DNA of 64,000 bases from Bacteroidota bacterium (GCA_018902795.1 JAHIQD010000004.1:62001-126000); one strand, 5' to 3'; positions 1 through 9,194 are shown, numbered from the stretch's first letter. Translations and numbers: made by a program. The notes: generated from the sequence alone by a model not told the origin.

Positions 1-18
1 TTTAACGAATATAAAAAT

Positions 19-46
19 AAAGACGCTGAAATTATCAAGCGTCTTT
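19..46 (-). terminator. Bidirectional intrinsic terminator
   Basis: A 9-bp perfect stem (AAAGACGCT / AGCGTCTTT) with a 10-nt loop is followed by T-rich sequence on both strands. On the minus strand it lies immediately after the stop codon of the 54-698 gene, so it probably ends that transcript; it could also serve a plus-strand gene to the left of the window. Confidence 0.75.
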
Positions 47-53
47 ATTTTTT

Positions 54-698
54 TTAAAACTTCATCTGTAAGCCCATACCATTCAAGTTATTCACCAGAA
101 AGTATTCGGTTTTGGTTTTGCTGTTATCGGCAGATTTATAATTATTAATAGCTTCTTTCATTTTTGAATTGCCCGAAATTTTCATAACCAATCCAGCGCC
201 CATTCCTGCTAAACCAATAATTAAAGGCACAGGGCTTCCTGTGGATTCTGTGGTCTGGTTTGTAACTGTAGGAGTTTCGGCGGATGCAGTAAGATTTAAA
301 ACGGCACCTACAACAAAACACGCGGCACCTCCCACCAGAAAGCCCGTTCCAAGGGAACTGGTTCTCTTACCTTTCATATAAAGATCGTTATTACCGGCTT
401 CCAAATATCTTCTGATCTCATCATTAGAGGTTAACTTTTTTGGGTCAGTAAGCACTGAAGAATGCACTTCCATGCCTTCTTTAATTTCCTGCACGGAAGC
501 ATCATAAACAAACTCGCTTCTGGCGGTCGCGGTGTTGGTATAAGTCAACTTGCCTTTTTCATACTTAAGGTTTTTATACGAAACAGAAGTATTGTCTTTC
601 AGGATGAGAATGCCTTTCTCCGAAGATTCAGGGATATTAGATTGTGCAAAAGCAACCAAAGAAAATGACATAAACAAGACGGTAAAAATTCTTTTCAT
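54..698 (-). CDS. Secreted/membrane protein of unknown function
   Basis: A 214-residue protein that I do not recognise. It starts with a clear signal peptide (MKRIFTVLFMSFSLVAFAQ, cleavage after residue 19). Residues about 20-80 look like a small beta domain ('ILKDNTSVSYKNLKYEKG'), common in flavobacterial secreted proteins that respond to a stimulus or bind a ligand. A Gly/Ala-rich hydrophobic stretch at about 115-140 and another at 155-172 ('PLIIGLAGMGAGLVMKI') form one or two membrane segments with glycine-zipper spacing. The C-terminus is charged and ends in 'GMGLQMKF', reminiscent of an outer-membrane insertion end. It is transcribed alone, with a terminator directly downstream. A cell-envelope role is inference only. 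Confidence 0.8.
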   Translation of the reverse strand: MKRIFTVLFMSFSLVAFAQSNIPESSEKGILILKDNTSVSYKNLKYEKGKLTYTNTATARSEFVYDASVQEIKEGMEVHSSVLTDPKKLTSNDEIRRYLEAGNNDLYMKGKRTSSLGTGFLVGGAACFVVGAVLNLTASAETPTVTNQTTESTGSPVPLIIGLAGMGAGLVMKISGNSKMKEAINNYKSADNSKTKTEYFLVNNLNGMGLQMKF

Positions 699-763
699 AA
701 ATATTTTTAAATTTGCCTAAAACTAAGGAAATAACCGATTCCAGACAAATAAAGAACTCTTTA

Positions 764-2182
764 CTAACATTCCGCCACATTTACAGCAATTGCCAAGCCG
801 CCTTCGGAGGTTTCCTTGAACCTGTCGCTCATACTTTGGGCCGTGTCCCACATCGACTGAATTACCTGATCGAGCGAAACTTTTGCTTTTGCAGGATCAG
901 ATTCTATTGCGATATTTGCTGCAGTAATCGCTTTTATTGCTCCCATTGAATTCCTTTCAATACAGGGAATCTGAACCAAACCAGCTATTGGGTCACAGGT
1001 CATTCCAAGATGATGTTCCATTGCAATTTCTGCCGCCATCAGGACCTGTCCAGGTGATCCACCCATAATTTCAGTAAGACCCGCTGCTGCCATTGCGGAC
1101 GAAACGCCCACTTCTGCCTGACAACCTCCCATTGCTGCGGAAATAGTCGCATTTTTTTTGAATAGAGTCCCTATTTCTCCCGCCACCAAAAGAAAACGGA
1201 TGATATCTTCCTCTTTCTGATGTTCTGTGAAGGCCTGTGCATACATTAAAACCGCAGGAATGACGCCACTTGCGCCGTTGGTAGGTGCTGTAATAATCCG
1301 TCCGAAACTTGCATTTTCTTCATTCACGGCTAAAGCAAAACACGACACCCATTTGTTGATATTGATGAAAGTTTCTTCTGCATCAACCACCAATCTGAAC
1401 CATTCGTCAATATTTTTATAAATTTTATCGCCCAGTAATTTCCTGTTTAAACCTGCTGCACGGCGCGTCACATTCAGTCCGCCCGGAAGAATTCCTTCTT
1501 TATTGACGCCTTTGTAAATACATTCCTTAATCTGCTGCCAGATATAAAGTGCTTCCTGCTCCGTTTCTTCCTTAGTCCGCCACGATTCTTCATTCAGGAA
1601 AATTAAATCTGAAATTTTTTCCAAACCTAATCTGTTCACATATTTGATGATATCATCGCCATTATGACACGGATAAAGGGTTCTTATACAATGTTTCTCG
1701 TAAGAATTTTCTTCCTGAGTGGCAATAAATCCGCCGCCTATCGAATAATAATCCTGGCTCAGCTCTTCCCCGTTTTCGAAAACGGCCTTAAAGATCATTC
1801 CGTTGGGATGAAAATCTAAAGATTTTCCTTTATTTAATATTAAATGAACGCCGTAGACAAAAGGAATGACTTTTTCGCCACCCAAATTAATTTCATTGGA
1901 AGATTTAATCGCTTCAATTTTTGAATCGATGGATGTGGTATCAATTGTTTTGAAATTTTCGCCGGAAAGTCCGAGCATTCCTGCGATATCAGTTCCGTGT
2001 CCGATGCCTGTTTTAGCCAGTGACCCGAAAAATTCAACGAAAACTTCTTTTACTTCAGAAATCGGATGGCTTCTTCGGATTAAATTTAAAAAACTTTCCG
2101 CCGCATTCCACGGTCCCATGGTATGGGAGCTTGATGGACCGATACCTACTTTAATAATTTCAAAAACACTTATTGACTGCAT
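764..2182 (-). CDS. sdaA: L-serine dehydratase (L-serine ammonia-lyase), single-chain Fe-S type
   Basis: Converts L-serine to pyruvate and ammonia in the cytoplasm using an oxygen-labile [4Fe-4S] cluster. The 472 residues match the one-chain bacterial form. The N-terminal beta domain begins 'SVFEIIKVGIGPSSSHTMGP' (the GPSSSHT substrate-loop signature), and the C-terminal alpha domain carries 'APTNGASGVIPAV', 'GGCQAEVG' with a cluster cysteine, and 'CDPIAGLVQIPCIERN' with two more. All expected cysteines are present, so it should be active. The start is fixed by the family-typical MQSISVFEI beginning. A perfect -7 box lies only 7 nt upstream of the ATG, so the mRNA is probably leaderless or nearly so. 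It is monocistronic, with no partner subunit needed. Confidence 0.95.
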   Translation of the reverse strand: MQSISVFEIIKVGIGPSSSHTMGPWNAAESFLNLIRRSHPISEVKEVFVEFFGSLAKTGIGHGTDIAGMLGLSGENFKTIDTTSIDSKIEAIKSSNEINLGGEKVIPFVYGVHLILNKGKSLDFHPNGMIFKAVFENGEELSQDYYSIGGGFIATQEENSYEKHCIRTLYPCHNGDDIIKYVNRLGLEKISDLIFLNEESWRTKEETEQEALYIWQQIKECIYKGVNKEGILPGGLNVTRRAAGLNRKLLGDKIYKNIDEWFRLVVDAEETFININKWVSCFALAVNEENASFGRIITAPTNGASGVIPAVLMYAQAFTEHQKEEDIIRFLLVAGEIGTLFKKNATISAAMGGCQAEVGVSSAMAAAGLTEIMGGSPGQVLMAAEIAMEHHLGMTCDPIAGLVQIPCIERNSMGAIKAITAANIAIESDPAKAKVSLDQVIQSMWDTAQSMSDRFKETSEGGLAIAVNVAEC

Positions 2183-2189
2183 AATGTTA

Positions 2190-2197
2190 CAAAAATA
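2190..2197 (-). promoter_or_regulatory. -7 promoter box for sdaA
   Basis: On the minus strand this reads TATTTTTG, a perfect match to the Bacteroidota TAnnTTTG -7 element. Seven bases separate it from the sdaA ATG. No convincing -33 TTG is visible. Confidence 0.6.
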
Positions 2198-2350
2198 AGG
2201 CTTTATTGGATATAATTTTTAATAAAAACTAAAATAGTCTTCTGAAACTGCTAACCCCGATAATTCATCTTTTATTTAACGATTTTTTGCTGAAAAATGA
2301 GTAAATTCGATAGTGATAAATTTCTGAATACTATTTTCATTTGATTTAAT

Positions 2351-3130
2351 ATGAATGTTTTTAGTCATATCATCCATCCATTAAAATCATTTATTGTTGA
2401 AATAGGTGATCTCAGTTATTTTTCGCTTCGGTTTTTTAAAGAAGTTTTTAAAAAGCCCTATGAATTTCAGGAGTTCCTAAAACAGTGTTTTTATATTGGC
2501 AACCGTTCTCTGTTCCTGGTTACCGTTACAGGACTTATCATCGGTTTGGTTTTTACTTTGCAGACCAGGCCTACGCTGCAGGAATTCGGAGCTGTTTCGA
2601 TGATTCCCGCCATGGTGGGCATTTCAATCATCAGGGAAATCGGACCCATCATCACCGGACTGATCTGCGCGGGAAAAGTAGGTTCAGGAATTGGGGCCGA
2701 AATCGGCTCCATGCGGGTCACCGAACAGATTGATGCGATGGAAGTTTCCGGGACCAATCCGTTCAAATATTTGGTGATAACGCGGATCCTGGCAACTACC
2801 ATGATGCTTCCGGTTCTCGTCATGTACAGCGATTTTATTGCTATTTTCGGTTCCTATTTAGTTGAAAGTACCAAAGGAGAGGTCTCGTTTACGCTTTATT
2901 TCAATCAGGTGTTTAACAGTTTAGAGTTCAGTGATCTGATCCCCGCCACTATCAAAAGTTTCTTCTTTGGTTTTGCGATAGCTTTGGTGGGCTGCTTTAA
3001 AGGATATTACTGCAGCAAAGGAACGGAAGGTGTAGGAGTTGCCGCTAATTCAGCGGTGGTTTATTCATCAGTGTTTCTATTTATCATTGATTTTATCGCC
3101 GTGCTTATTACCAATATTTTTGTGCAGTGA
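2351..3130 (+). CDS. mlaE: MlaE-family ABC transporter permease
   Basis: Inner-membrane permease of an MCE/Mla-type phospholipid transporter that moves lipids between inner and outer membranes. It has 259 residues, the usual MlaE length, with about five hydrophobic segments: roughly 50-75, 85-110, 145-170, 195-215 and 235-257. The family's signature region is visible: 'REIGPIITGLICAGKVGSGIGAE' split by helix turns, followed by 'MRVTEQIDAMEVSGTNPFKYLV', the coupling helix that contacts the ATPase. It is the first gene of mlaE-mlaF-mlaD, one base before mlaF, so translation is probably coupled. No MlaB or MlaC homologue is in the cluster; this three-gene form is usual in Bacteroidota. Confidence 0.93.
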   Translation: MNVFSHIIHPLKSFIVEIGDLSYFSLRFFKEVFKKPYEFQEFLKQCFYIGNRSLFLVTVTGLIIGLVFTLQTRPTLQEFGAVSMIPAMVGISIIREIGPIITGLICAGKVGSGIGAEIGSMRVTEQIDAMEVSGTNPFKYLVITRILATTMMLPVLVMYSDFIAIFGSYLVESTKGEVSFTLYFNQVFNSLEFSDLIPATIKSFFFGFAIALVGCFKGYYCSKGTEGVGVAANSAVVYSSVFLFIIDFIAVLITNIFVQ

Positions 3131-3131
3131 A

Positions 3132-3881
3132 ATGAAAACAGATTACCAAATAACACCCCTAATCAATGTGAAAGATCTTGGAAAAAGATTCGGGGAAAAT
3201 GTTGTGCTCGACCATTTCAACCTCACCCTGTTTGAAGGTGAAAACTTAGTGGTGATGGGAAAATCCGGAGCAGGGAAATCAGTCATGATTAAATGTTTAA
3301 TCGGTTTGGAAATTCCCGACAGCGGCACTATTGAAATTATGGGAGAGGAGACGGATCTTCTGAACCACGAAGAACTGGACGATCTCCGAACTGAAATCGG
3401 TTTTCTTTTTCAGGGCAGCGCGCTGTACGACTCGATGTCGGTGAGAGAAAATTTAGAATTTCCACTGCGAAGACATACCAAAAAATTCGGCGTCCTGAAA
3501 GACACTACTCCGCTTGTTGTTGAAGCACTGGAAAATGTAGGATTGGCCCATGCGATTGATTTGATGCCCAGTGAGCTTTCCGGTGGCATGAAGCGGAGGA
3601 TTGCTCTGGCAAGAACGCTGATTCTGCAGCCAAAGATCATTATTTACGATGAACCTACCACAGGTTTGGATCCGATTACGGCAAAAGAAATTATTATTTT
3701 AATGAAATCTGTACAGAAAAAATACAATACTTCCTCAATTATCATTACCCATGACGTAGACTGTGCGAGAGTAATTTCCAACAGAATGATTTTATTAATT
3801 GACGGAAAAAATTACGCCGAAGGCACATTTGAGGAACTTTCTGCATCGAAGGATCCTAAAGTGAAGGCGTTTTTCAAATAA
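3132..3881 (+). CDS. mlaF: MlaF-family ABC transporter ATP-binding protein
   Basis: Cytoplasmic ATPase of the Mla lipid transporter; drives the permease encoded just upstream. The 249 residues contain Walker A 'GKSGAGKS', Q-loop 'FLFQGSALYDSMSVREN' (the 'F.Q..ALF.SMTV.EN' form typical of MlaF), signature 'LSGGMKRR', Walker B 'IIIYDEP' and the H-loop 'ITHDVDCA'. An upstream in-frame extension to 3039 exists but would overlap mlaE; the ATG at 3132 follows the mlaE stop directly and gives the family-typical N-terminus (MKTDYQITPLINVKDL), so I chose it. Confidence 0.94.
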   Translation: MKTDYQITPLINVKDLGKRFGENVVLDHFNLTLFEGENLVVMGKSGAGKSVMIKCLIGLEIPDSGTIEIMGEETDLLNHEELDDLRTEIGFLFQGSALYDSMSVRENLEFPLRRHTKKFGVLKDTTPLVVEALENVGLAHAIDLMPSELSGGMKRRIALARTLILQPKIIIYDEPTTGLDPITAKEIIILMKSVQKKYNTSSIIITHDVDCARVISNRMILLIDGKNYAEGTFEELSASKDPKVKAFFK

Positions 3882-3892
3882 TTTTATGAAAA

Positions 3893-4888
3893 ATGGAAAA
3901 GTCAGTATCACAAAAATTAAGGCTCGGTTTATTTGTACTCATCGGTTTAATCATTTTTATTCTGGCCATTTATTATATCGGCAGCAAACAGCAGATTTTT
4001 GGAAAAACCGAAATTCTGAAAGCCAATTTCAGTAACGTGAGTGGCTTGCAGGAGGGTAACGCCGTGCGGTTTTCGGGGATTAATGCGGGTTCCGTTAAAG
4101 AAATAGTAATCATCAGCGACACTTTAATCCGTGTGGAAATGGTGATTGAGAAAGACGTTTTCCGGTACATCAGAAAAGATGCACATGCAAGTATAGGGAC
4201 AGACGGTTTGGTGGGAAATATGGTCATTAATATCATTCCCGGAAAGGGAAATCAGCCCAGTGTTCAAAGCGGAGATATCATAAAAACAGATAGAAAAGTA
4301 AGTACTGATGATTTACTGAATACCTTGAGTAAAACCAACACGAACGCCCAAATGATCACCAAAAATTTTCTTGAAATTTCGCACAAAATTAACGAAGGAA
4401 ACGGACCTTTAGGCATTTTACTGAATGATCAGGACCTGGGAAATGATCTGAAAATAAGCGTCAAAGAACTCAGAGCCACCATTGCTTATCTAAAATATAC
4501 CAGCCACGGAACTACCCAAACCATCAATCAGCTGAATCGAATGATTTCGGGACTCGACAGGAAAGAAAATGTAGTAGGCATCCTGAAAGATACCGCAGTG
4601 GCCAATAAAGTAAGAAAAGTAATTGTTAACCTGGACCAATCCTCAGTAAGCATCAACAAAACGGTTGATAACCTGAATGCCACCATCCGCAATGCCAAGG
4701 AAGGAAAAGGAGCCATCAATTACCTTTCGAATGACTCTACGCTGGTTAAAAACATCGATTCTACCATGACTAACATCAATAAAGCGAGTTATAACCTTAA
4801 TCAAAATATGGAAGCACTGAAACACAACTTCTTATTCAGAGGATATTTTAAAAAACTGGAAAAGCAAAAGAAACTTCAGGCCCGGTAA
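3893..4888 (+). CDS. mlaD: MCE-domain (MlaD-type) lipid-binding protein
   Basis: Membrane-anchored periplasmic component that binds lipid for the Mla transporter. Residues about 10-30 form one N-terminal transmembrane helix ('LRLGLFVLIGLIIFILAIYYIG'). A single MCE domain follows at about 38-118 ('KANFSNVSGLQEGNAVRFSGINAGSV ... IGTDGLVGNMVINI'). The remaining ~200 residues are helical with repeated 'N.T...' and 'K.G.GPLG.LLND' patterns, the long coiled region seen in Bacteroidota MCE proteins. It sits 11 nt after mlaF and ends the operon. Length (331) is normal for the group and longer than E. coli MlaD because of the helical tail. Confidence 0.92.
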   Translation: MEKSVSQKLRLGLFVLIGLIIFILAIYYIGSKQQIFGKTEILKANFSNVSGLQEGNAVRFSGINAGSVKEIVIISDTLIRVEMVIEKDVFRYIRKDAHASIGTDGLVGNMVINIIPGKGNQPSVQSGDIIKTDRKVSTDDLLNTLSKTNTNAQMITKNFLEISHKINEGNGPLGILLNDQDLGNDLKISVKELRATIAYLKYTSHGTTQTINQLNRMISGLDRKENVVGILKDTAVANKVRKVIVNLDQSSVSINKTVDNLNATIRNAKEGKGAINYLSNDSTLVKNIDSTMTNINKASYNLNQNMEALKHNFLFRGYFKKLEKQKKLQAR

Positions 4889-5012
4889 AATTTCCGGCTG
4901 TTTTATGAATAAACCGAACTCCATGAAACTGCACCGCTGAAATTTTAGCCTTACAAACCAAAAATCAGAGATTAAGCACACTTTTTGTAACGATAATTTC
5001 AAATATGAAAAT

Positions 5013-6680
5013 ATGGCGACAATCCCTGAAAAATTCAATACTTATTCAAAATTTATCTCTTTTATTCTTAAATACTGTAACAGTGATGTTTTTAAAGCTG
5101 CTGCCGACAACGCACTTAATAACGAGCAAACCGCTGATGACCCGGAATATCAATACCAAAAACCCGAAGAATTGGCCGAAGACCTTAAAAAAATGGGTCC
5201 AACCTATGTCAAGCTCGGACAACTGCTTTCCACAAGGCCAGATCTGATTCCCGAAGCTTATCTGGAAGCCCTCGAGGCGCTACAGGACCATGTGGATGAA
5301 ATTCCTTACAGCGAGGTTCAGAAAATTGTGGAAGAAGAAATTGGACAGAGAATTTCCAAGGCCTTTGAAAGTTTCGATATTCAGCCGTTGGCCAGCGCAT
5401 CGATTGGTCAGGTCCACAGAGCCATTCTACGGTCAGGAAAAGAAGTTGCCGTTAAAATTCAGAGACCCGGTGTCAGAAAAAATTTCATTGAAGATCTGGA
5501 CACTTTAAAAGAACTTACCGATTTTGCTGTCAAACATAATAATACTGCGAAAAAATATGCCGTCGATGATATTCTGGATGAACTCAGGTTTATCCTTCTG
5601 AACGAACTCGATTATGTGAAAGAAGCGGAAAATCTAGTGACTTTGGGAAGAAACATGGAAAAATATCCGCGGATAATTGTCCCACAACCTATAGCGGGTT
5701 ATTCCACTTCGAAAGTTCTTACCATGGAATATATCGACGGGCAGAAAATCACCGGTATTTCACCAATTTCAAGAATTGAAACCAACTACCGACCTTTGAT
5801 TGACGATCTTGTAGCGTGTTATCTCAAACAGGTTGTTCTGGATGGTTTCGCGCACGCTGATCCTCATCCCGGGAATGTACATCTTACCAAAGATCATAAA
5901 ATCGCACTGATGGATCTGGGAATGGTGGCTAAGTTCGGACCTGAACTCCGGGAAAACATTTTAAAACTTCTCATTGCAATCAGCAAATATAATGGCGAAG
6001 AAACTTCTGAAGTGCTTCAAAAAATGAGCGAATATGATAAAACAGCAGACCTTTCGAATTTCAGGAAATCCATCAACCGTCTCGTTTTGGATTCACAGAA
6101 TAAAACCGCGAAGGACATGCAGACCGGCCGCCTGTTGATTCAGATGAATAAAATTGCGGCTGAAAAAGGCATTAAACTTCCGGTTGAACTCAATATTCTG
6201 GGGAAAATTCTGATGAATATGGATCAAATCGTGGCTGTACTGACTCCTGAATATGATCTGCAGCGGGCGATAGAAAGAAATGTTGAAAAGATGATGCAGA
6301 AAAAAATAATGCAGGAACTCAAACCTCATAATTTTTTCGCTGAAGCGCTGGAAGCTAAAAAACTCGCGGAAAAACTTCCCCAAAGACTCAACCTCATTAC
6401 AGAAAGGCTTGCCAATAATGAATTCGAACTGAAAATAGATGCCCTTGACGAACAGCGGCTGACAGACGGTTTTCAAAAAGTTGCGAACAGAATCTCCATC
6501 GGTTTAATTGTCGCTTCCCTGATTATCGGCGCCGCGTTGCTCATGAGAATACCTTCTTCCTTCAGTATTCTTGGTTATCCGGGTGTTGCCATGATTTTTT
6601 TCTGCGCAGCCGCCATCATCGGTTTATGGATGGTTTTGCGAATGATGATGAAAGACGAAGATTTTAAACTCAAGAAGTAA
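5013..6680 (+). CDS. ABC1/AarF (UbiB-like) atypical kinase
   Basis: Member of the UbiB/ADCK family of atypical protein-kinase-like ATPases, which support isoprenoid-quinone synthesis and membrane lipid handling; in a menaquinone-using flavobacterium the exact client is unknown. The 555 residues show the family's KxGQ motif ('YVKLGQLLSTRPDLIP', about 67-82), the Ala-rich nucleotide loop 'ASASIGQVHRA' (about 128-138), the invariant lysine in 'VAVKIQRPG', the catalytic 'HADPHPGNV' and 'MDLGM' (DFG-like). Two hydrophobic helices close the C-terminus (about 490-515 and 520-540). The ATG at 5013 avoids an out-of-frame ATG at 5005. The 3' end overlaps the convergent hydrolase by 11 bp. Confidence 0.92.
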   Translation: MATIPEKFNTYSKFISFILKYCNSDVFKAAADNALNNEQTADDPEYQYQKPEELAEDLKKMGPTYVKLGQLLSTRPDLIPEAYLEALEALQDHVDEIPYSEVQKIVEEEIGQRISKAFESFDIQPLASASIGQVHRAILRSGKEVAVKIQRPGVRKNFIEDLDTLKELTDFAVKHNNTAKKYAVDDILDELRFILLNELDYVKEAENLVTLGRNMEKYPRIIVPQPIAGYSTSKVLTMEYIDGQKITGISPISRIETNYRPLIDDLVACYLKQVVLDGFAHADPHPGNVHLTKDHKIALMDLGMVAKFGPELRENILKLLIAISKYNGEETSEVLQKMSEYDKTADLSNFRKSINRLVLDSQNKTAKDMQTGRLLIQMNKIAAEKGIKLPVELNILGKILMNMDQIVAVLTPEYDLQRAIERNVEKMMQKKIMQELKPHNFFAEALEAKKLAEKLPQRLNLITERLANNEFELKIDALDEQRLTDGFQKVANRISIGLIVASLIIGAALLMRIPSSFSILGYPGVAMIFFCAAAIIGLWMVLRMMMKDEDFKLKK

Positions 6681-7323
6681 TTCCGCTGAAAATTTCATTC
6701 AAAATAGCGGAAACTTCCCGCGGTTTTGTAGCGGGAAAAAGGTGAGTTCCGTTTTCAATAATATAATCCGGTTTTGAATATTTAATGGGAAAAACGATGT
6801 CTTTATCGGCCAGAATCTGAATGACTTTGGGGTTTTCCTCAAATTTCCATGCAGCTATTTTTTCGATGCTCCATTTCAGATAGTAGGGATTCCGAACTGT
6901 AAAATACTCCATTATTTTTGGGTTTTTCGGGTCGAAAAATTTCCTTAAAAATGAATAAGCCAAAGCGGATTTCTCTGTAAATATATTTTCCGGGAGGTAT
7001 TTGGGAAGACGGGTAATTTCTCCTGCTTTGATGAAACGCGACTTTTCCTTATCCGATTTTATACTTCCAAGGATGACAATTTTTTCTGCAGGTTTTATTT
7101 TATCAATTTCCTGCACCATAATGCCGCCAAACGAATACCCTAAAAGGCAGAAAGGCTCTGAACCGTCAATTTTGTCAGCCATTCTTTCGACATAACGGTG
7201 AAAAGTTTCGCCCCGTTCAGGGATTAGCCAATCAATGAAAACCACGTCCAGATGGGCAGGAAACCTAAGTTTTTCCAGAACTTTAAAATCGGCACCAAGT
7301 CCGCTTATCACGTAAAGTTTCAT
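6670..7323 (-). CDS. Alpha/beta hydrolase
   Basis: A 217-residue alpha/beta-hydrolase-fold enzyme of unknown substrate. The nucleophile elbow is 'GYSFGG' (Ser at about residue 64), following 'FCLLGYSFGGIMVQEI'. The final catalytic histidine is probably in 'IENGTHLFPATKP' near residue 192, and an acid in 'ILADKDIVFP'. There is no signal peptide, so it is cytoplasmic. Its start lies next to the YceI-gene terminator, and its stop overlaps the end of the convergent UbiB-like gene. Related proteins are short esterase-like enzymes; I cannot assign a substrate. Confidence 0.85.
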   Translation of the reverse strand: MKLYVISGLGADFKVLEKLRFPAHLDVVFIDWLIPERGETFHRYVERMADKIDGSEPFCLLGYSFGGIMVQEIDKIKPAEKIVILGSIKSDKEKSRFIKAGEITRLPKYLPENIFTEKSALAYSFLRKFFDPKNPKIMEYFTVRNPYYLKWSIEKIAAWKFEENPKVIQILADKDIVFPIKYSKPDYIIENGTHLFPATKPREVSAILNEIFSGITS

Positions 7324-7338
7324 GATGTAAAAATAAAA

Positions 7339-7363
7339 AAAGAGCAGGGAAAACCTGCTCTTT
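7339..7363 (-). terminator. Intrinsic terminator after YceI gene
   Basis: Perfect 10-bp stem AAAGAGCAGG / CCTGCTCTTT with a GAAAA loop; on the minus strand it is followed by a long T-run. It lies 22 bp past the stop of the 7385-7951 gene and just upstream of the next gene's start. Confidence 0.85.
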
Positions 7364-7384
7364 CAATCAAAATATTTTAAGGAA

Positions 7385-7951
7385 TTATTTTGCGGTAACT
7401 TTCACCAACATATCAATGTCGTCTTTAACCAAAACATCCTGCATTGCTGCTTTATAAGCTACATCAAACTTCTGTCTGTCAAAAGAAAATTTGTTAGAAA
7501 CCAGGCTTACCACTCCTTTGCTGTAAGAAATTTTTGCGGGGAAAGAAACGGCATTGGTTTTTCCTTTTACCATAAGGTTTCCGTTTACGATATAGTTATA
7601 AATCTTATCATCATTTTTCTTTACCGAAGTAATGGTGTACGTCGCTGTAGGATATTTGTCCACTTCGAAGAAATCGCCGTTTTTAAGGTGACCGTTTAGT
7701 TTGGTCTGATATTCTCCTGACAAATCTGTGGCGTTAATGGAAGTCATGTCCAAAACAAAAGATCCGCCAACAACCTGGTTTCCTTTCATTACGATGTTTC
7801 CTGATTTTACGTTTACTGTTCCGTCATGTGAAGAAGCTTCAGTTTTTGCAATTTTATATCCCCACCAGTGAACATCAGATGCCACTACTTTTTTAGATTG
7901 CCCGAAAGCTAAACCGCCCACTAAAACTGCTAATAATGCTAATTTTTTCAT
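7385..7951 (-). CDS. YceI-family secreted lipid-binding protein
   Basis: YceI proteins are lipocalin-like periplasmic barrels that bind isoprenoid lipids. This one has 188 residues with an 18-residue signal peptide (MKKLALLAVLVGGLAFGQ). Family landmarks are present: 'WWGYKIAKTEASSHDGTVNVKSG' near the mature N-terminus, 'LNGHLKNGDFFEVDKYPTATYTITSV' (the 'H.....F.D..++P..TF.S' motif), 'VNGNLMVKGKTNAVSFPAKI' and a C-terminal 'DKFSFDRQKFDV'-like segment. It is the first of three YceI-family genes within 8 kb and is transcribed alone, with its own -7 box and terminator. Confidence 0.92.
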   Translation of the reverse strand: MKKLALLAVLVGGLAFGQSKKVVASDVHWWGYKIAKTEASSHDGTVNVKSGNIVMKGNQVVGGSFVLDMTSINATDLSGEYQTKLNGHLKNGDFFEVDKYPTATYTITSVKKNDDKIYNYIVNGNLMVKGKTNAVSFPAKISYSKGVVSLVSNKFSFDRQKFDVAYKAAMQDVLVKDDIDMLVKVTAK

Positions 7952-7979
7952 TTATTTTTTCTTTGTTAAAATTGTAATG

Positions 7980-7987
7980 CAAAAGTA
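7980..7987 (-). promoter_or_regulatory. -7 promoter box for YceI gene
   Basis: Reads TACTTTTG on the minus strand, 28 nt before the ATG; fits TAnnTTTG. No clear -33 TTG. Confidence 0.5.
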
Positions 7988-8079
7988 TTCTATGAAAACC
8001 GAATATCCTCTTGATGTATGATAATATTTTAAAAAATTTTATATAATAATTAATATTTCATCACCGTTGACTTATACTT

Positions 8080-8108
8080 CAAAAAAAAACTCCGGCTATT
8101 GCCGAAGT
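8080..8108 (-). terminator. Intrinsic terminator after glucokinase
   Basis: Stem ACTCCGGC / GCCGAAGT with one mismatch and a TATT loop, followed on the minus strand by nine Ts. It lies 25 bp past the glk stop codon. Confidence 0.75.
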
Positions 8109-8132
8109 CTGTATTGCTATTTTATTTTATTC

Positions 8133-9176
8133 TTAAGAAAAAGCGGCATACAGCGCTGCGCCATTGATAATCGTTTTTTCGTCTTTCACGAGGTAGATAG
8201 GAATATCCTGCAATACTACTTCCATTTTATCGCTCACGATGAAGTTTTTGTAAAACAGATCGTTTTTCAAATAACGCTGAAGCATTACCGGAATTTCCCC
8301 GGTAAGGAACAAACCTCCAGTTGCTTTCAGTTTTAGAACCAAACTGTTGGCTTCACGGGCAAGGTAAACGAGAAAAGTATCGATGGTCATGTTACAGATG
8401 CGGTCTTTATTTTCCAACGCTCCGTTAATTACTGCTTCAGTAAAGTTTCCGGCTTCGATTTCCTTTGTAAGCCAATCGGGCTGTTTCTGCTGTTTCACAT
8501 CTCTCAGAAAACGGTAAATATTGAATAAACCTGAAGTTGAAAGAACAGATTCCCAGGTTACAATTCCGTAAATTTTCTGAAGAAAGTGGTAAAATTCAAC
8601 CTCTTCAGTAGTTCTGGGGGAAAATTCACAATGGCCGCCTTCGGTTGCAAAAGGTCTCAGACAGTTGCCGTCCCAAAACAAACCTGATTCACCTAAACCA
8701 GCTCCGGGCGCCAAAACCGCGACATTTCCGGGGGTAAAGTCTTCCGACTGATGAATGGTGAGAAAATGGCTTTCATCATCATTTCCCAAGCCGTAAGCTG
8801 ATGCTTCCAAATCGTTGATCAGATAAACTTTTTCAACTTGGGTATCTCTTTTAATTTCTTCTGCATCCAGTTTCCAAGGCAATCGCAGCGGTGCACTTTT
8901 GCCGCCGATCACGGGACCTGGAACCGCAACAGCGATTTTGGAAATATTCGAGAGCGAAAATTCTGAAACAAAACGGTTAACCATTTCTGAAAATGAAGCA
9001 AAATCTTTGGTTACATAGGTGCTTTCATTTTTTAAAATAACCTTTTTATTCTCGGTCATATAAAGCGCCAAATAAGTAACTTCACTCCGGATATCAGCCG
9101 AAACCACAGCGATATTATTATTACTTTCTTCAGCAATAGCGGGCAAAAAAAGCTTGAATTTATTTTTAGTTTCCAT
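8133..9176 (-). CDS. glk: Glucokinase
   Basis: Phosphorylates glucose to glucose-6-phosphate with ATP in the cytoplasm. The protein belongs to the Glk family (not ROK: there is no CxCGxxGC zinc motif). Visible motifs: phosphate-1-like 'VVSADIRSEVTYLALY', 'KIAVAVPGPVIGG', 'LINDLEASAYGL' with the catalytic Asp of the 'NDxxA' motif, 'LAPGAGLGESGLFWDG', 'EGGHCEFSPRT' and an adenosine-type 'GGLFLTGEIP' loop. An in-frame ATG at 9197 would lie inside the -7 box at 9195-9202, so I start at 9176 (METKNKFKLF), giving 347 residues. Confidence 0.9.
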   Translation of the reverse strand: METKNKFKLFLPAIAEESNNNIAVVSADIRSEVTYLALYMTENKKVILKNESTYVTKDFASFSEMVNRFVSEFSLSNISKIAVAVPGPVIGGKSAPLRLPWKLDAEEIKRDTQVEKVYLINDLEASAYGLGNDDESHFLTIHQSEDFTPGNVAVLAPGAGLGESGLFWDGNCLRPFATEGGHCEFSPRTTEEVEFYHFLQKIYGIVTWESVLSTSGLFNIYRFLRDVKQQKQPDWLTKEIEAGNFTEAVINGALENKDRICNMTIDTFLVYLAREANSLVLKLKATGGLFLTGEIPVMLQRYLKNDLFYKNFIVSDKMEVVLQDIPIYLVKDEKTIINGAALYAAFS

Positions 9177-9194
9177 TTTAATAATGTTATTTAC

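Noticed and set aside
4889..5012. Regulatory leader before the UbiB-like gene
   Set aside because: Searched for a riboswitch or clear promoter; found only a weak TAATTTC-like box and no stable structure.
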